Assembly: GCA_030039575.1 (NCBI GenBank)
Contig: JASHVH010000185.1
Span: 1 to 6,155, forward strand
DNA from: Acidimicrobiales bacterium
GTDB taxonomy: Bacteria; Actinomycetota; Acidimicrobiia; Acidimicrobiales; Palsa-688
Reading direction: 5' to 3'
DNA length: 6,155 nucleotides
Of the stretch, positions 5,523-6,155 are shown piece after piece. The translations under genes were made by a program, and so were the position numbers. Under the pieces are notes generated by a model. It did not search any database. It was not told the origin of the DNA and was given only the letters and a program-made list of their open reading frames with translations. Positions within the stretch are counted from its first letter, which is position 1. Every line of letters begins with the position of its first letter.

Positions 5523-6155
5523 TCATCCTCGGCGGTTCGCGCCCAGATATTGGACCAGTTGGTCCACCACCTCGCGTGCGTCGTCCTCAATACCGTAGAT
5601 AAACGTGGACTTGCGTCTGCGCAACACCGGGAGCCCCAGCGCGTACAACCCGGGCGCGTCGACGACGCCCCCATCGTGACGCAGTTGACCTTTCTGATCA
5701 AGAACGGGCACGTCGAGCCATTGGTAATCGGGGCGGAAGCCGGTCGCCCACATGACCGAGCGGATTTCACCACTGCGGAGGTCAAGCTGCAACCGGGCTG
5801 CCTCCGGCACCCGGGTCGGCGCCAGGCGCTCGGGAGCACTCACCTCGGCGTCGCGCCCATGATCAATGGCCCATGCGTCGAAGGTGTCGAGCAGGCGACC
5901 CATTTTGAGGTCGGCGAGAGTAAACATATTGCGCAGGCCGCCCGAGAACAGGGCGCGGCCATCACGCAGGTCTGCCCAGCGGCCGACCAGTTCTGCGCCC
6001 ATGGCAGTGAGCGCGTTCAAGTCGAGCGTGTCCCGCTCAGCTGTGCCAACGAGCTGGGGCGAGGGAAGCCGTCTGGCCCGGGTCAGGTCGTCGATGTCGT
6101 CGTAACGCTGGTCCCAGATGCCTGAGGCGTCCATCCACCACAGCACATCACGCCC
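5523..6155 (-). CDS. CzcO/FMO-like flavin-dependent NAD(P)H oxidoreductase, C-terminal part (5' partial)
   Basis: This is the C-terminal half of a flavin-containing monooxygenase-like protein of the CzcO type, which bind FAD and NAD(P)H and act as soluble oxidoreductases of usually unknown substrate. About 210 residues are visible; the frame stays open to the right edge, so the start and the N-terminal FAD-binding GxGxxG lie outside. A GTG at 6146 is internal, because the preceding codons (GRD) join RDVLWWMDASG, a typical mid-protein segment. Also seen: LPSPQLVG followed by TLDLNALTAMGAELVGR; LADLKMGRLLDTFD; and near visible residues 137-144 ATGFRPDY, the hallmark ATG[FY]xPxY motif of FMO-like enzymes, followed by WL. 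Near the end, GLYALGLP and RRRKSTFIYGIEDDAREV match the usual C-terminal FAD-contact region. The protein ends normally, so it is cut only by the window edge. It converges on the DUF1269-like gene and is not obviously linked to it in function. Confidence 0.88.
   Translation of the reverse strand, partial: GRDVLWWMDASGIWDQRYDDIDDLTRARRLPSPQLVGTAERDTLDLNALTAMGAELVGRWADLRDGRALFSGGLRNMFTLADLKMGRLLDTFDAWAIDHGRDAEVSAPERLAPTRVPEAARLQLDLRSGEIRSVMWATGFRPDYQWLDVPVLDQKGQLRHDGGVVDAPGLYALGLPVLRRRKSTFIYGIEDDAREVVDQLVQYLGANRRG

Noticed and set aside
5550..6125. A 191-residue plus-strand frame opposite the flavoprotein gene
   Set aside because: The minus frame carries the ATGFRPDY and other family segments; the plus frame is its shadow.
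1..6155. CRISPR array, tRNA/rRNA, insertion sequence, toxin-antitoxin pair or known defence system
   Set aside because: No regularly spaced repeats, no tRNA-like cloverleaf noticed, no transposase or terminal inverted repeats, and no recognisable defence effector; RecQ alone is not evidence for one.

Overview
The base composition is strongly GC-rich. Start codons include GTG and TTG with good GGAGG-type ribosome binding sites, and the proteins look actinobacterial: a VirB4-like conjugation ATPase ending in the segment KVGGRPGIPV, a short RecQ with a C-terminal beta domain, and a CzcO-like flavoprotein. I infer an actinobacterium (class not resolvable; Actinomycetes or Acidimicrobiia are both possible), at a place where a conjugation module adjoins ordinary accessory or chromosomal genes.

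Layout: (1) 2-910 (+), the 3' part of a VirB4/TraC-type ATPase gene that enters from the left edge. It overlaps by four bases (GTGA) with (2) 907-2406 (+), a single-pass membrane protein with a soluble outer domain and an alanine-rich helical tail, probably a VirB8/TcpC-like component of the same transfer machine. These two genes form the end of an operon, because (3) 2456-2932 (-) converges on them and encodes a small DUF1269-like protein with a glycine-rich hydrophobic hairpin. A 100-bp divergent region then leads to (4) 3033-4712 (+), a short RecQ-family DNA helicase. After a 255-bp gap with two good hairpins comes (5) 4968-5480 (+), a second DUF1269-like protein. Converging on it is (6) 5523-6155 (-), the C-terminal half of an FAD/NAD(P)-dependent monooxygenase-like protein that runs off the right edge.

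How they fit together: genes 1 and 2 are parts of a type IV-like DNA transfer apparatus (ATP-driven motor plus inner-membrane scaffold). The rest does not look like transfer machinery. The two DUF1269-like proteins share an architecture and bracket the helicase, so they are probably paralogues. A stress-related role for them is only an inference. The most unusual points are a hairpin that would bury both the Shine-Dalgarno and the TTG start codon of the RecQ gene, the loss of the fourth zinc-binding cysteine in that RecQ, and the paired DUF1269-like genes around it. I found no tRNA, rRNA, CRISPR array, insertion sequence or attachment site. I did not find a clearly undescribed multi-gene system.
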